A DNA stretch of 64,000 nt from assembly GCF_040183065.1 (NCBI RefSeq), contig NC_091121.1:61846287-61910286 (forward strand), read 5' to 3'. This document shows positions 1-11,139 of this stretch, one piece after another. The notes under the pieces were generated by a model. The model saw only the letters and a program-made list of their open reading frames with translations. It was not told the origin of the DNA and made no database searches. How positions within the stretch are numbered: the first letter of the stretch is position 1; each line of letters starts with the position of its first letter. The translations under genes were made by a program, and so were the position numbers. This DNA is from Periplaneta americana. Taxonomy: Eukaryota > Arthropoda > Insecta > Blattodea > Blattidae.

Positions 1-1630
1 CTATATGTATTATATTTACAGTATTAATATATTTTCATAGACAGACATTAAAAAATTAGCTATTCATCAAAATGCAACAGGCATCAACACAAAAAAAATT
101 AAAGGAATATAGAGAAAATGGTTGGTCCTTATAGAAAAAATACCTAATTTTAGACTCCCAAAAATTATTCATAATTACAAGAACAGAAGGAAAATATTCC
201 AGAGACGCTCATTAAAAAAACTGGGTAGAAAAATTTATATTTTAATCTTGATTGTATTAAAAAGACTACTTGTAACCAGAACAGGCCATAGGCCCTATAA
301 TCAAACCTATGATATAGAATATAGGTAACTTATCATAAAATTATATTGTACCTATTATCTGTAATTGCCCGTAAGAATGCATTTTTGCTATTTCCAGTCT
401 CTTCATGTGTTTCTATGAAGTTTGATGTTCAGTCCCATAAAACAACAATGGTATAGACACCAATTCATAGAATTTTAATAAAGTTTAATTCGAGCATTTT
501 TGCCTATCAAAAAGACTGCGTTTCAATGTATCATAAGACTGCTAAAATCTGCTTAATTTTATATTAATATCATTTTCTTGTCTCATTTCCAACTTCAAAT
601 TTAATATAATTTTCACTATAATTGGCTCCTTTTCTTTATAAGCAATTATGTACATTTTTCAAATTGAAATGTATTATATTCCTTAGTAATATTTCTGGAC
701 CTACACTTTGAAGAGTTTTTCATTATCTCTCTGGTCATTCGCAAATAAAATTTAATCTTGAAGATTTTGTTGATAAAAAGCCTTTTTTTAAACCCAATTC
801 TGCTATTTTCTGAAGGCATGATCTATACAAAAGATTAAGAAGCATGGTCGATGAAGAACATCATCCTTATTGATCACCCTAATTAATTCATATAAATTCC
901 CCCCCTCCCCAGTATTTACAAAGGCTTTGTACTGCACTTATGTGTTAAGGTTAGTCCCGTCTTAATGCCAAGTCGAAAATTTTCATTATGATATATTACA
1001 TTAAAGAACTGTATAGAGTAGGCCTATGTTATGTTAAACATATACGAGAAATATAACGTATAGCATACTAAGTTTGGTTAGGACAAGGTGACAAATTTTT
1101 TAATTATGTACTGTCGGCTAACCAAAAGAGCAAACAATTCTCATATGGACTAGCCGGAAATACATTCCAACAATTTCGACATGTTCTTGATACAAATACT
1201 ATAATAAACAGTTTTAATATAACAAAATAAAATGTGAAGCATTGTGTTGCTAAGAATAGCCGTATCATATTAGAGACGGTACATGTTTCATACTAAATTT
1301 ATCACTTCTGCGAGATATAAATTAATTCAATTCCTTAAATAATCCAATTATATACAACATATCTGTTAATTATACTACTATTTATTCAATTTATACATTC
1401 TTGGTCTTGCCAAAACTGAACATGAGTTAGTCACAAAAACAAGTTCTGATTGATATAGGTTTCGAATGTACTATACTATTTTTTATTTTACATAACATTC
1501 CATCTTACCTGTTACACATGCTGTAACCGCTGTTGGTTTGTGTGCTGTAACAACGTAGTGATGAGACATTATTCTGATTATTTATGGTTAAATATACAAA
1601 TTTTAATCAACTTTCGCATATCTGTTCGCT
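1..1630. other. AT-rich region upstream of GNPNAT1, no gene seen
   Basis: I see no coding exon, tRNA-like box or bounded repeat in this stretch. It is strongly AT-rich. The only longer open frame (122-325) is lysine-rich, of low complexity and without recognisable motifs. It probably represents intergenic DNA 5' of GNPNAT1. Confidence 0.5.
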
Positions 1631-1638
1631 TGTGGTGC

Positions 1639-1675
1639 TATCGATCTCGTTGTTTCGAGTTGTCTATGTATCGAT
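1639..1675 (+). promoter_or_regulatory. Two DRE-like TATCGAT sites upstream of GNPNAT1
   Basis: The heptamer TATCGAT occurs at 1639-1645 and again at 1669-1675, about 370-400 bp before the chosen GNPNAT1 start codon. In insects the related TATCGATA element (DRE, bound by DREF) marks promoters of broadly expressed genes, which would suit a housekeeping enzyme. Its use as a promoter here is inference; no transcription start is visible. Confidence 0.35.
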
Positions 1676-2044
1676 TTACAGAGCAACCAACATAAAGTAA
1701 TATAGATATATGTATATAAAATTTTATATACAACGTAAACGTTTTAGAAATACACAAGTGCTTCATAATTATGTGTGAAGGGATGCTTAAATTGAACGGT
1801 ACATACTAATTTCATGCTCTTCTGATTATGATTAATAATGAATGAAGTTGGTGACACTGCTTTGTCGTCTGCCTATAGCTTGGCACGTGGCTAAGGTGAC
1901 AGTTCTGAATGGTCTTGTGGCATTTTAGAGGTAAGGTGAACAGGATTGGTGCAAGGTGACGATCACTCCGGTGTGATAGGTAGTTTTCTTTTTCCGTGGC
2001 GTGCGACAAGGGCAATAATTGTTTCTTCAATTAGAAAGTGTGAC

Positions 2045-2062
2045 ATGGGCTCCCATGACGAG
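2045..2062 (+). CDS. GNPNAT1: GNPNAT1 exon 1 (start codon)
   Basis: ATG at 2045 opens the six codons MGSHDE, followed directly by a GTAAAA donor in phase 0. Joined to exon 2 it gives [18 protein letters not shown], close in length and position to the human start (MKPDETPMFDP). I chose it over the open frame that runs leftward from exon 2, because a good TTTGCAG acceptor separates that frame and the leftward part is cysteine-rich and unlike the family. An upstream non-coding exon is possible. Confidence 0.7.
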
Positions 2063-5000
2063 GTAAAACAATATGTTATTTGCGTAAATAAGTAAGTTTT
2101 GGAAATCTATAAATGATAATAAGATGGAATAACTTCAAAGTTTTGCATTCATTTGACACTTCTAATGTAAAAGATAAACGCAGTATTAGATAAGGTATAT
2201 TGGGATAAGCTATGACATTCGTCTGAAAGTATGCGGACTGATTAAATAGTAGTACTTGGCAACTTGGTAATATGTGAAGCAATCTGTCATAGGTACACCT
2301 GTTCTTTACAACTTCAAACATTATATCATTTAAACGATTCTTTTATGATATTTTTGTATCTATAACACAGTGCAAAGACAAAAAAAAAAGTACTTACCAT
2401 CATAAAACTTTTTCTTGTTAAGTCATATGCAATAAAACATTAATCCCTTTACATTTTTATTTATTACTTCAGCCTGAAAAAGTTTGCTCGAGTTTGCAAA
2501 GCTGGTTGCTTATTTAGTTACAGATGGGTTCATGTGTAGTTGCTGTTTAAAATTTCTTGGTTTGCAGAATGATACATTAAGTACAGAACCTTTGTATGAT
2601 CCGGAACTTTTAAAGAGACTAGACTTCTCTCAGAGTTCTACAAAGTTTGATCCTGCTATTTCTGCAAGTAACCCGGGTCAAGGATTGGTTGTAAGACCCC
2701 TTTGTCCAGCAGATTATGATAAAGGTGATGCAATTAAATATTACGGTATAAATTTTTAGTAGATTTAACTATGATTGGTCTTTGAAGTACCTTACCTCTT
2801 TAAGTTCACATAGTGAAATCATCTTCATTTTATAGCATTAAAATGTTAAGAAGCAACCTTCTAAATGTTTCTGACTTAATGGGTAACTCATGAATTTCTC
2901 CATATTATGAAAATAGAAATAAATAATAAAATTTAATTTCAGTTTATAGTCACCGGCGTAGCTCAGGCGGTAATGCGTTTGCCTGCTGATCCGAAGTTAC
3001 GTCGGGTGTGGGTTCAATTCCCACTTGGGCTGATTACCTGGTTTGGTTTTTCCCAACCGTAAAGCGAATGTCAGGTAATCTATGGCGAATCCTCGGCCTC
3101 ATCTCGCCAAATATCATCTCGCTATCACAAATTCCATTGACGCTAAATAATCCAGTAGTTTATACAGCGTCGTTAAATAACCAAGTAAAAAAAATAAGTT
3201 CATGTAGTTTTATCGAGACGTATGAATTAATTAGTTCTAGTTACTAACACTAAATATTTTATTTTGTTTTATTTCAGTCAGTTGTTTGCAGTAGCCTACA
3301 GTTTTCATCTTTATTTTATTTTTTAATGTTAATATTTAAATCAAATTCATATTTTACGCCAGAAATTGGCTGTTGGTTACGATATAAAGGAAACATAATA
3401 TGTGATGTTCATACGTTTACATATAACAGGATTTTTTTTTTTCACCAGGTTTTGTCTGCTTGCTTGGCCAGCTTACCAAGGTCGGCGATGTCTCCAGGGA
3501 GCAATTCCTCAGTATGTAGTAACATTGCCTCTGAAATCGGGAAGTTGAATTCTCAAGGCTATCGTAACTCGTTGGCCCTGCCCAAGCTTTCACTGTGTCG
3601 GGAAGAATTCACACAATTCTTATGAAATCTGATATCATTAAGACCTGTAGTTTTATATGAACAAGTCTTTAAATGATTTGTATGCGAGAAAAAATATTGC
3701 CAGAGCTGTGTTTATGGTTTAATGGACATACGATTTATTGGCTATTCATTAGGCCTACATACAAAAAAGTAGGAATCTGTCGTGATAAAACCGTTATTTT
3801 AGACTTTTGGATATAAGTACACGCGTTAGGTATGTAAACAGACAGAAGAAACTCCTTCACTGGCACCAAGGGTGCAGGAAAAACTTGCCAGTGAATCTAT
3901 TATTGTATTACTATGATGTCGCGTCGAACTCGTAGACTCTTTGCTACCGAAATGTTACCACTAGTTCACCATGGGACGTGGTCTTCGGCACAGCGGTATG
4001 ATGATTAATGCAGCAATAGTGGAATATCGGTAGAGGAAATGGGAGTACCCAGTGAAAATCTACTACTGAACACTGTCTTTCCCCACCACAAATTCCACTT
4101 GGACCAATCAGTATTCGAACCTGGGTTATCAGTGTGGAAAGCCGGCACTTTCAGTGCTTGGCTAACAGTGCACCCACATTCTCTACATTGGCAATGAGAA
4201 ATTATAAACTTCAGCGTGTTTATGATAGAATATTAATTTGTTTATGAGACAAAAACATTTTGAGTGCAGTGTGCTGGAATTTGTTTCTCGTCGTCGTCAT
4301 CCTTCTCCTCCTCCTCCTCATTATCATCCTCGTCATAATCACTATGATAGTCATTTTACATCTTAGGCCTGTTATAGTCCTAATCCGGGTTGGGAAGTTA
4401 TGTGTAAAAAACAATTTCTATACGATGCGTAAAAATGCGTAATATGTCATAAATGTAAGAAATTCAAAACTTTCTGTAATACATTAAATAAACAAAGTAT
4501 TAAATTGTTTCCGGTACTCGAGTTCTCAGGCTACCAGCATGCACTACTTGATTCATTCAAGCTCTTTATATTGAGTCGTCGTTTCTTCTACCCTTTGAAA
4601 CAATATGCTGATACCACATAGTGTATGAGTGTTGCGTAGCTACTCACCGGCTCGCCACTCCAATATAGAGCCCAGAATTTACAAGTCATCAAAGACTGCT
4701 GACGGTTTTCATCATGTCCATTTTGTCATGTTTCCCACGATTCCCACTACATATTTTGTGGAACTCTTTATATCATTGTGGTATGGATAGTGTCTGTGAG
4801 TAATGCCGACTTCATTTTCCTTTATCCACTGACTGAAGAAATCGTCCTGTTCACAGAATACAATATTAAAGGAGAAAACATAAGCTTTTCTTTCCTTTGG
4901 CATGTATTTTTTGTCAGTTAACATATATTGAGAATTATTTGAGGAAGATTACAAGGTGAGCACCAGGCAGTCTAGTACTGAGTGTGCCTCTTAAGCTTTC

Positions 5001-8000
5001 GCCAGACTGTCAACAGTATTTTCTATCTTGATTATAGAACAGTTATTCTACTGTGAGTTGGACCCTAGAGCCTAGTTGTAAGGACAGAACATACTATGTG
5101 AAGGAGAAGCCGGAAATAGCAAGATGAGGTTATAAGAGATGCTATACTTTCTCTTACATTCCCTTGAGAAGTTTGATGAAGATTAAACCTAAGTACATCT
5201 ATAGTGTAATATTAATCATTCTTCTTGAAAATAAAATATCATACATGGTTTTGCAGGTCGATATTTGGCGATGAAGGCATGCCCCAATACATACTATGTG
5301 ACAGTAATAGAGGATCTGGAGAAAAATCAGATTGTGGGCTCTGCCACTTTGGTTGTGGAACAGAAGTTCATTCATGAGTGTGCAGTGGTAAGACAGTTTG
5401 TATAACAATTCACTAAAAAAATATATATTCTTATTTTTGTTTTCCTTCAGAATTGACAACATATTATCAAAAATAATGTTTTGAAACTTAAATTAGGTGT
5501 TAGATAATATGAAACATGGCTCATTAAATGTGATAAAGTAATGAATCTCCGAATAGCTCACTATACAAATTTTAATTTCACATTTAAAATGATTTAAGAG
5601 TATTTACGTTTATTATTTTTGCCTTCATTTTACAGGATGTTCAGAAAAAATATTACGAAATGATAAGGTGGATCAAGTATTTTTCATTAAGCAATACATG
5701 TCCCATTAAATGATGTTTTGCCCCTCAACCTTCATGGCACATGTTGATAAAGAATTTTGATGTCTTACTTTATTGTCCACATGACGAATTTGAGGATACT
5801 ATTAGTAAGAGTAGAAAAGTTCTAAGGGTACGTGAAGACTGTATCTGCCAATTGCCTATGAAAATGTGCAGTTTGTCTTGAATGTTTTGCACTGCTACAA
5901 ATGTCACACAATCAGAAGCAACATTCGGTACATGCCACCTCTATCTTCACAAGTCACCAACGCTGCAAAACTATGATGGGACAAGTTTTCAAATTATGTA
6001 CAATTGGACATGCACTGCTTAATGGAAAATGTCTGCATTGGTGTTCTACAGTCACCTTATGATTTTGTATTTTTTTTGCATATCTTGTATATACTATATA
6101 TAACTGGCTAGTTTGCATGTTAATTTTCAATACATTTGGTTGGTTCAAATGAAAGTCAGCCAAGGCTTACTATGTGCAACAGGAGTATGAGCCGAAGTTC
6201 ACTTTAGGAGCAGTGATTATAGACTTTCTATTGGTAGTTGTGCGTGGCATACCTGTCATTGTTGCTCTGAATAAATCAATAAAGAAAAGTGAATGGTATA
6301 AGATGGAAGCTTCCAAAAGTGAACAGAATGCTATAATTATTTTTTGACTGCAAAAGGGCGCACACCTGCTGAAATCCATCACAGAATGGTTTCAGTATAT
6401 GGAGAGATATGTCTAGAGAAATCAGTTGTAAGGGATTGGTGTACATGGTTCTGATCTAGCCGAACATCTCTACAAGATAATTTATAACCAGGGCAAGCAC
6501 TCAAGACTATCATGCCAAATTCAATTCAACATTTTTATGCTCTTGTCTGACAGAACAGGGAATTACAAGAAGCGAACTTAGTTTATTACTGCATATCAGC
6601 CAGGGAAGTATCCATAAAATTCTCCATAAACACCTGCAATATTGCAAAGTTTGCATGCAATGTGCCACTTTCTTTAACTGCTGAGCAGAAAGCCGAACAT
6701 GTGAGAATTTGCGAATAGAACCTCAGACGATACCAAGTGCTCAGTTCTTGCATTGGATTGTGACAGGTGATGAGTCCTGGTGCCTTCATTTTGAGCCACA
6801 CCCCGCCATTGGTCTACCATGAAATGGAAACACACCAGATCCTTGCTCTAAAAAGCTCAAGCTGAAAGAAATGCAGGGAAAGTGATGTTATCTTTTTTTT
6901 TTTTTTTTCGATTATTGAAGTTCATTGCTAGTGGAATTTCTGGAATGTGGACAAACGATCAATACCCGTGGTATACAGACAACTTCGGGCATCTTAGACA
7001 AATTATCATGAATAAACGTCCAGGTCTTTTGAAGAAGAGTGATTTTACTCCATGATAATCTTCAAGCTCACACTGTCAGATTAAGAAGGCTGAGTTGAAA
7101 GGCTTCGTTGAGAAATACTATCACACTTTCCTTACAGCTCAGACATTATCTCCATGCGATTTCCATATTTTTTGAGATTTGAAGAAAAATCTGAAGGGAA
7201 TCACATTTCCATCGTGGAGAGCAGTACAAAATGCTGTTCACCATAGAGATTCTATGAAGCTGGTATCAGTTACAGTGGGTGAAGTGTGTTAATAACCATG
7301 GTGAGTATTAAGCAGTAACTTTAAATTCGTTCTTTATATTAGCGATGGCCAGGTTTCATTAGAATGAACCAATAATTTGAAAAGAAGAAATAATTATTTA
7401 TATTTTTAAGACAATTAGGTTTAATAATAAGAAATGTTTCAATAGAGTTACCATTTTGGCACACTCTGTAAATAAAAGTTTTTGTCATAGTAAGAATTTG
7501 ATGCATGAAATTACTAGGGGCTAGATGCAGAGTAACACACTAGCTTAATATCCAGTTTGTGACTATCTATTCCAATTGAGATTTTTAAAGAAGAGGTGTA
7601 GATTAGACTTTGGGCGAGAAAGGAGTTCCTACTTGTTGGTCGTTACAAACATTTTTTTCACTTGTTTTTCATCCTGTCTTTCAGGAAAATGCTTTTTTTG
7701 CAAGATCGTGTTTTTTGTTGTATTTATAGCTATTGTCGGTAGGCATTGAAAGTTAGAATTCCTACACAGAAACTTGTTGCTAGAGAAACTATTCTTCATA
7801 ACATAAAACTATACTGAAATAGACCCATTACAGTGCACTTATTGTTACTTAGTTACCATTACAATATAGTTTTGCGAAAGCTTTGGAATAATATTCCTCC
7901 AAATTTTCAATGCAAAATATATTGTATTTGAAAATTTAAAAATATTGAAATACGTTGAAATTTAACACAGGAAAGTCTTACCATACATATTCCGAAGTGA

Positions 8001-8639
8001 TACGGTGTTAAAAGTTATGTAATCAAGATGTATTAAAATTATGATCATGCAAAAAAATGTTGTACAATACACGTTTGTGAAATGCATTACAAAATCTCGG
8101 AAACTGAAAAACTCGCTCTCGATTTTGCAAAAAACACTTCTCAACTTTGTATCTTAATATACTATTACAGTACTTGAGATGATTAATGTAGGTAGCTTCA
8201 AAATCGGTCATCATTTAGCAGTGTAAATTATGTGAACAGTCATGCTCATGAAATTTATGAGCTAGTGACAGTGAAATTGAAGGAAAGGAATATAAACTCA
8301 CAATTACTGCTTTCTGCTTACAGAGAGGACGCCTAGAGGACGTAGTTGTGAGTGACGACTACCGTGGGAAGCAGCTTGGCAAATTGTAAGTATCTGTCTA
8401 GATTACATTTTAGTCTATCATGAATGTCTTATGTCAGAATGAAACATGCAGTACATATATAATATGAATGTTACAGGATTATAACAACCATCACACTGCT
8501 TGCCCAGCATCTTCATTGTTATAAAATTACACTCGACTGCAAAGACAGAATGATTCAGTTCTACACTGGGCTAGGTTATCGTCTTGAGTCTGGCAGCTCC
8601 AACTACATGCAAATCCGCTTTGAAAACTCAAAGTTGTGA
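2045..8639 (+). CDS. GNPNAT1: Glucosamine-6-phosphate N-acetyltransferase, complete six-exon gene
   Basis: The spliced exons 2045-2062, 2568-2724, 3449-3511, 5257-5387, 8324-8385 and 8477-8639 total 594 nt and encode 197 aa (the human protein is 184 aa). The enzyme acetylates glucosamine-6-phosphate with acetyl-CoA, the second step of UDP-GlcNAc synthesis, which feeds chitin, N-glycans and GPI anchors. The product aligns by eye with human GNPNAT1 along its length: [15 protein letters not shown] near the N-terminus, [57 protein letters not shown], then the GNAT acetyl-CoA loop RGKQLGK at residues 137-143 and YKITLDCKD. Every intron is GT-AG and the phases are consistent. The first exon (MGSHDE) is the least certain. 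Intron 2 holds a SINE and intron 4 a dead mariner. The gene is convergent with SCYL1. Confidence 0.93.
2568..2724 (+). CDS. GNPNAT1: GNPNAT1 exon 2
   Basis: The acceptor is TTTGCAG and the donor is G|GTGATG (phase 1). It encodes [20 protein letters not shown] and, further on, [20 protein letters not shown], matching the family's N-terminal substrate-side region. Confidence 0.92.
2951..3196 (+). repeat. tRNA-derived SINE in GNPNAT1 intron 2
   Basis: The head carries a tRNA-like A box (TAGCTCAGGCGGTA, 2959-2972) and B box (GGTTCAATTCC, 3011-3021), followed by a body related to the SINE at 16722-16975 and an A-rich end after CGTCGTTAAATAACC. No clear target-site duplication was found. It is in sense orientation to GNPNAT1. 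Confidence 0.82.
3449..3511 (+). CDS. GNPNAT1: GNPNAT1 exon 3
   Basis: A T-rich tract and CACCAG acceptor precede 63 nt that encode [20 protein letters not shown] plus the first base of a serine codon. The donor is GTATGT (phase 1). It matches human [20 protein letters not shown]. Confidence 0.93.
5257..5387 (+). CDS. GNPNAT1: GNPNAT1 exon 4
   Basis: The acceptor is TTTGCAG and the donor is GTAAGA in phase 0. It encodes [20 protein letters not shown] and [18 protein letters not shown], the central beta-strands of the GNAT fold. Confidence 0.95.
5633..7468 (+). mobile_element. Degraded mariner-type DNA transposon in GNPNAT1 intron 4
   Basis: Imperfect terminal inverted repeats begin CAGGATGTTCAGAAAA on the left and CAGAGTGTGCCAAAAT (reverse complement) on the right, flanked by TA at 5631-5632 and 7469-7470. 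In several frames a mariner transposase is readable on the + strand: [12 protein letters not shown] near 6762, [13 protein letters not shown] near 7047, and SPCDFHIF and [13 protein letters not shown] near 7150-7210. Many stops and frame changes show that it is dead and old. The length is 1,836 bp, longer than a typical 1.3 kb mariner, so it may contain later insertions. Confidence 0.8.
8324..8385 (+). CDS. GNPNAT1: GNPNAT1 exon 5 with acetyl-CoA binding loop
   Basis: The acceptor is CTTACAG and the donor is GTAAGT (phase 2). It encodes [27 protein letters not shown] is the pyrophosphate-binding loop (motif A) of GNAT acetyltransferases, identical to the human loop. Confidence 0.95.
8477..8639 (+). 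CDS. GNPNAT1: GNPNAT1 exon 6 (stop codon)
   Basis: The acceptor is GTTACAG and translation ends at TGA 8637-8639. It encodes [35 protein letters not shown] and a tail with [14 protein letters not shown]. The family's conserved GxxFYxKFGY segment appears as [10 protein letters not shown]. Confidence 0.95.
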
Positions 8640-8676
8640 CAATCAAAGTTGTGAGAGACTTAGTTCTCCTTCTTAT

Positions 8677-9225
8677 GGGGAAGGACCTACAGGAATGATC
8701 AAATGTGTGTCAAAATTAACATTTCTTTTTCATTTTTAGCCTAAAAATACTTCATAGTATTGACTTCATTTGAGCGAAATTTTAAGGTCGTTAGAAAGAA
8801 AATAATTGATTCTACGCCATTTTTAAATAGCCGCTGCACTCCAGTCCCTTTACTCTGTGCTCAAACTTCTTCGTTGAATATCCAGAGTTTTTTTATTTTA
8901 CATTTTTCAACATTTAATATGTAATATCTCAGACAATAATAGAGATAACTGAATAACATTTTCTGGGCATATTCTCACATTATGCATGAATAATTCTGTA
9001 TGAGGAAATTGTCAAATTGCAAATTAAATTATGAGTTAAAAAATTTTCTTTAGAATAAGGCATTTTTTGTATTTTTTTATGTCTGTGACTGTACCACAAG
9101 GGGCAAAAGTGAAAATGTTTTAAGTTATTGAAAAGCCTTCATACATTGATATGAAGCTATGTTAGGGAAATAGAGGCTGTACTTAAAATAATATGAGAAA
9201 AGAGATTTCTTGTAGGTCCTTCCCC
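8677..9225. mobile_element. MITE in the GNPNAT1 3' UTR
   Basis: Terminal inverted repeats GGGGAAGGACCTACAGGAAT (left) and GGGGAAGGACCTACAAGAAA (right, reverse complement) bound 549 bp without coding capacity. TTA lies beside both ends (with one extra T on the left), which fits a TTA-type duplication as in PIF/Harbinger-like elements, but the superfamily is not certain. It starts 38 bp after the GNPNAT1 stop codon, so it should be part of that mRNA's 3' UTR unless polyadenylation occurs before it. Confidence 0.8.
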
Positions 9226-9545
9226 TTAAATATAACGACCTCTGGTTTAACTTATTGGTAAATATGATTTTTTTTTCCACTACAACATTCGTTAGACAAT
9301 ATTCAAGAATGTATAATCAGAGCATGTATTTCCAAGACCAAAAAATTCCAGTTCTGAATATATATTTTTTTTTCTTCAGACTATTAGATTTTGAAAATCT
9401 CAGTTCTCATGCTCATTATCTGCTATTTTCTGACCAAATACAGTACAAAACTTTCATGAAGAGCACAGCATGTTTCTTTGCTAAGACGCATGTCTCAATT
9501 GTTAAGTTTTGAAATTACATGCAATTGGTTGTAACTTTTAATAAG

Positions 9546-9658
9546 AATAAACTTACAATATGAAATTTCTTTCCCTGGAGTTGTCATGTGTAAACATATA
9601 TGAAATTTCTGCAGTATGCTACTATTATGTGAATGATTGTATTTTTATTAGGAATAAA
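9546..9658 (+). terminator. GNPNAT1: Candidate GNPNAT1 polyadenylation signals
   Basis: AATAAA occurs at 9546-9551 and 9653-9658 downstream of the stop codon and the MITE. Either could end the transcript. In AT-rich DNA this hexamer is common, so the assignment is weak. Confidence 0.3.
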
Positions 9659-9944
9659 AAATGTAACGTGGCAAGTTTTCCTACATGTATTACGTAGTTT
9701 GATTGCCAAGTAAATAGCTATTTAAATTTATTATTTTTGACTTTGTTTTAATAATATTAATTTATTTATATTATTTAATCATTTTAGTACCCTAAAGTTG
9801 TATCGTAATAATTTAGATTATACAGTACCAGTATATGGATATAATTGCATAACCTTCTTTAGACTTCTCGAAATAGGGTACAACCTCACTTCAAATTCGC
9901 AATAGTCAATTAACGATAAGAGCTTACTGAAAAGTATTAGTTCT

Positions 9945-9946
9945 AT

Positions 9947-9981
<35 letters not shown>
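9945..9981. repeat. (AC)n(AT)n microsatellite
   Basis: An AC run passes directly into about ten AT units. Confidence 0.95.
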
Positions 9982-10379
9982 GTTCTATGCAATTGTTAAT
10001 TCTGATTTTAAGATCTTATTCTTAAGAACCAGGCAGCGAAACTTGTTGTCCGATGAAACAGATTTTCTGTTACTTTACTATAAGTATGGGTTTGTTTACT
10101 TGCTTGTGAGTAGTCATGGTCAGCTGTGGAAAGGGATAGGCAGAGACCACAGATTTTCGTATGACATGAAGCGTAAAATGAATATAGTTATTTCTGGTAA
10201 TGTAATATAGTAATGAAGTTGGTAGGCAAATTAATTATTTCAGTTTGGACTTAAAGACTGAAATATAAGAATTATTTAAGCATGTCAGTAAACTGCTGAT
10301 TCAGAAAACTGAAAAATAATAGTTACATGATTCTTATTCATTGTTTGTAAATTTAAATAAATTATTCAACCCAGCAAAT

Positions 10380-10735
10380 ATTGTGCAGATAAATGTTGAT
10401 AATGTTAATGCATTCACAGAAAGGATTAAAACAATGAGTTAATTCAAGGATATAGAAAGTACTGATTGCAGTGTAGCATTTGTAACTCTGAAAGAAATAG
10501 TTTTTAAATAATCATCCAACACTTTCAATGTTAAAGCTGACGTGATTGAGGCATTACGAGCATTACCCTGAATGTACATCTGCTGTGTTGAAATGTGTCT
10601 GGGTTCCTTGTGCATCTGTTGATACAGAAAGGATTTTCTCAATGTATGATTTAAATGTTAGTGACCATAGGCACAGAATGAAAGGAAGTAATATTGTCAC
10701 TGCTGCTATGCTTTCATTCCACAAATAGGAACAGC
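10380..10735 (+). mobile_element. hAT transposase C-terminal remnant
   Basis: The + strand encodes CVWVPCASVDTERIFSMYDL followed by SDHRHRMKGSNIVTAAMLSF, the typical hAT dimerisation region (PCASVESERxFS, then LxDRRxRMxxxxVxxxxMLxF). Sequence before it (from about 10400) is in broken frames. No terminal repeats were found. It is a dead fragment. Confidence 0.75.
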
Positions 10736-10867
10736 AGATGTTACATAATACAAATAATGTTTTTTTTCTCTCTCAGTGTTATGAAGTTGTGTTTAATTTT
10801 AATGTGTAGAACACATTGTTGTATGAAACATTTTTTATCATTACTTTGATGCCTAATATGTAATATA

Positions 10868-11133
10868 TGGTCCACACCTGTGGAATAACAGTCAGCGTGT
10901 CTGGCTGCGAAACCAGGTGGCCCGGGTTCGAATCCCGATCGGGGTAAGTTACCTGGTTGAGGTTTTTTCTGGGGTTTTCCCTCAACCCAATACGAGCAAA
11001 TGCTGGGTAACTTTCGGTGCTGGACCCCGGACTCATTTCACCGTCATTATCACCTTCATTTCATCCAGATGCTAAATAACCTGGATGTTGATACAGTGTC
11101 GTAAAATAACCCAATAAAAAAATAATAATAAAA
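10868..11133 (+). repeat. tRNA-derived SINE with perfect target-site duplication
   Basis: The B box GGTTCGAATCC lies at 10925-10935 in a tRNA-like head, followed by TTACCTGGTTGAGGTTTTTT and a body ending in TCGTAAAATAACCC plus an A-rich tail. AATATGTAATATA is repeated exactly at 10855-10867 and 11134-11146. The perfect 13-bp duplication means a fairly recent insertion. Confidence 0.9.
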
Positions 11134-11139
11134 AATATG

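Noticed and set aside
2484-2567. Leftward extension of GNPNAT1 exon 2
   Set aside because: A TTTGCAG acceptor at 2561-2567 and the better N-terminus from the 2045 exon argue against it.
10925-10935. Possible tRNA gene at the SINE head
   Set aside because: A perfect 13-bp target-site duplication bounds a 266-bp SINE around it.
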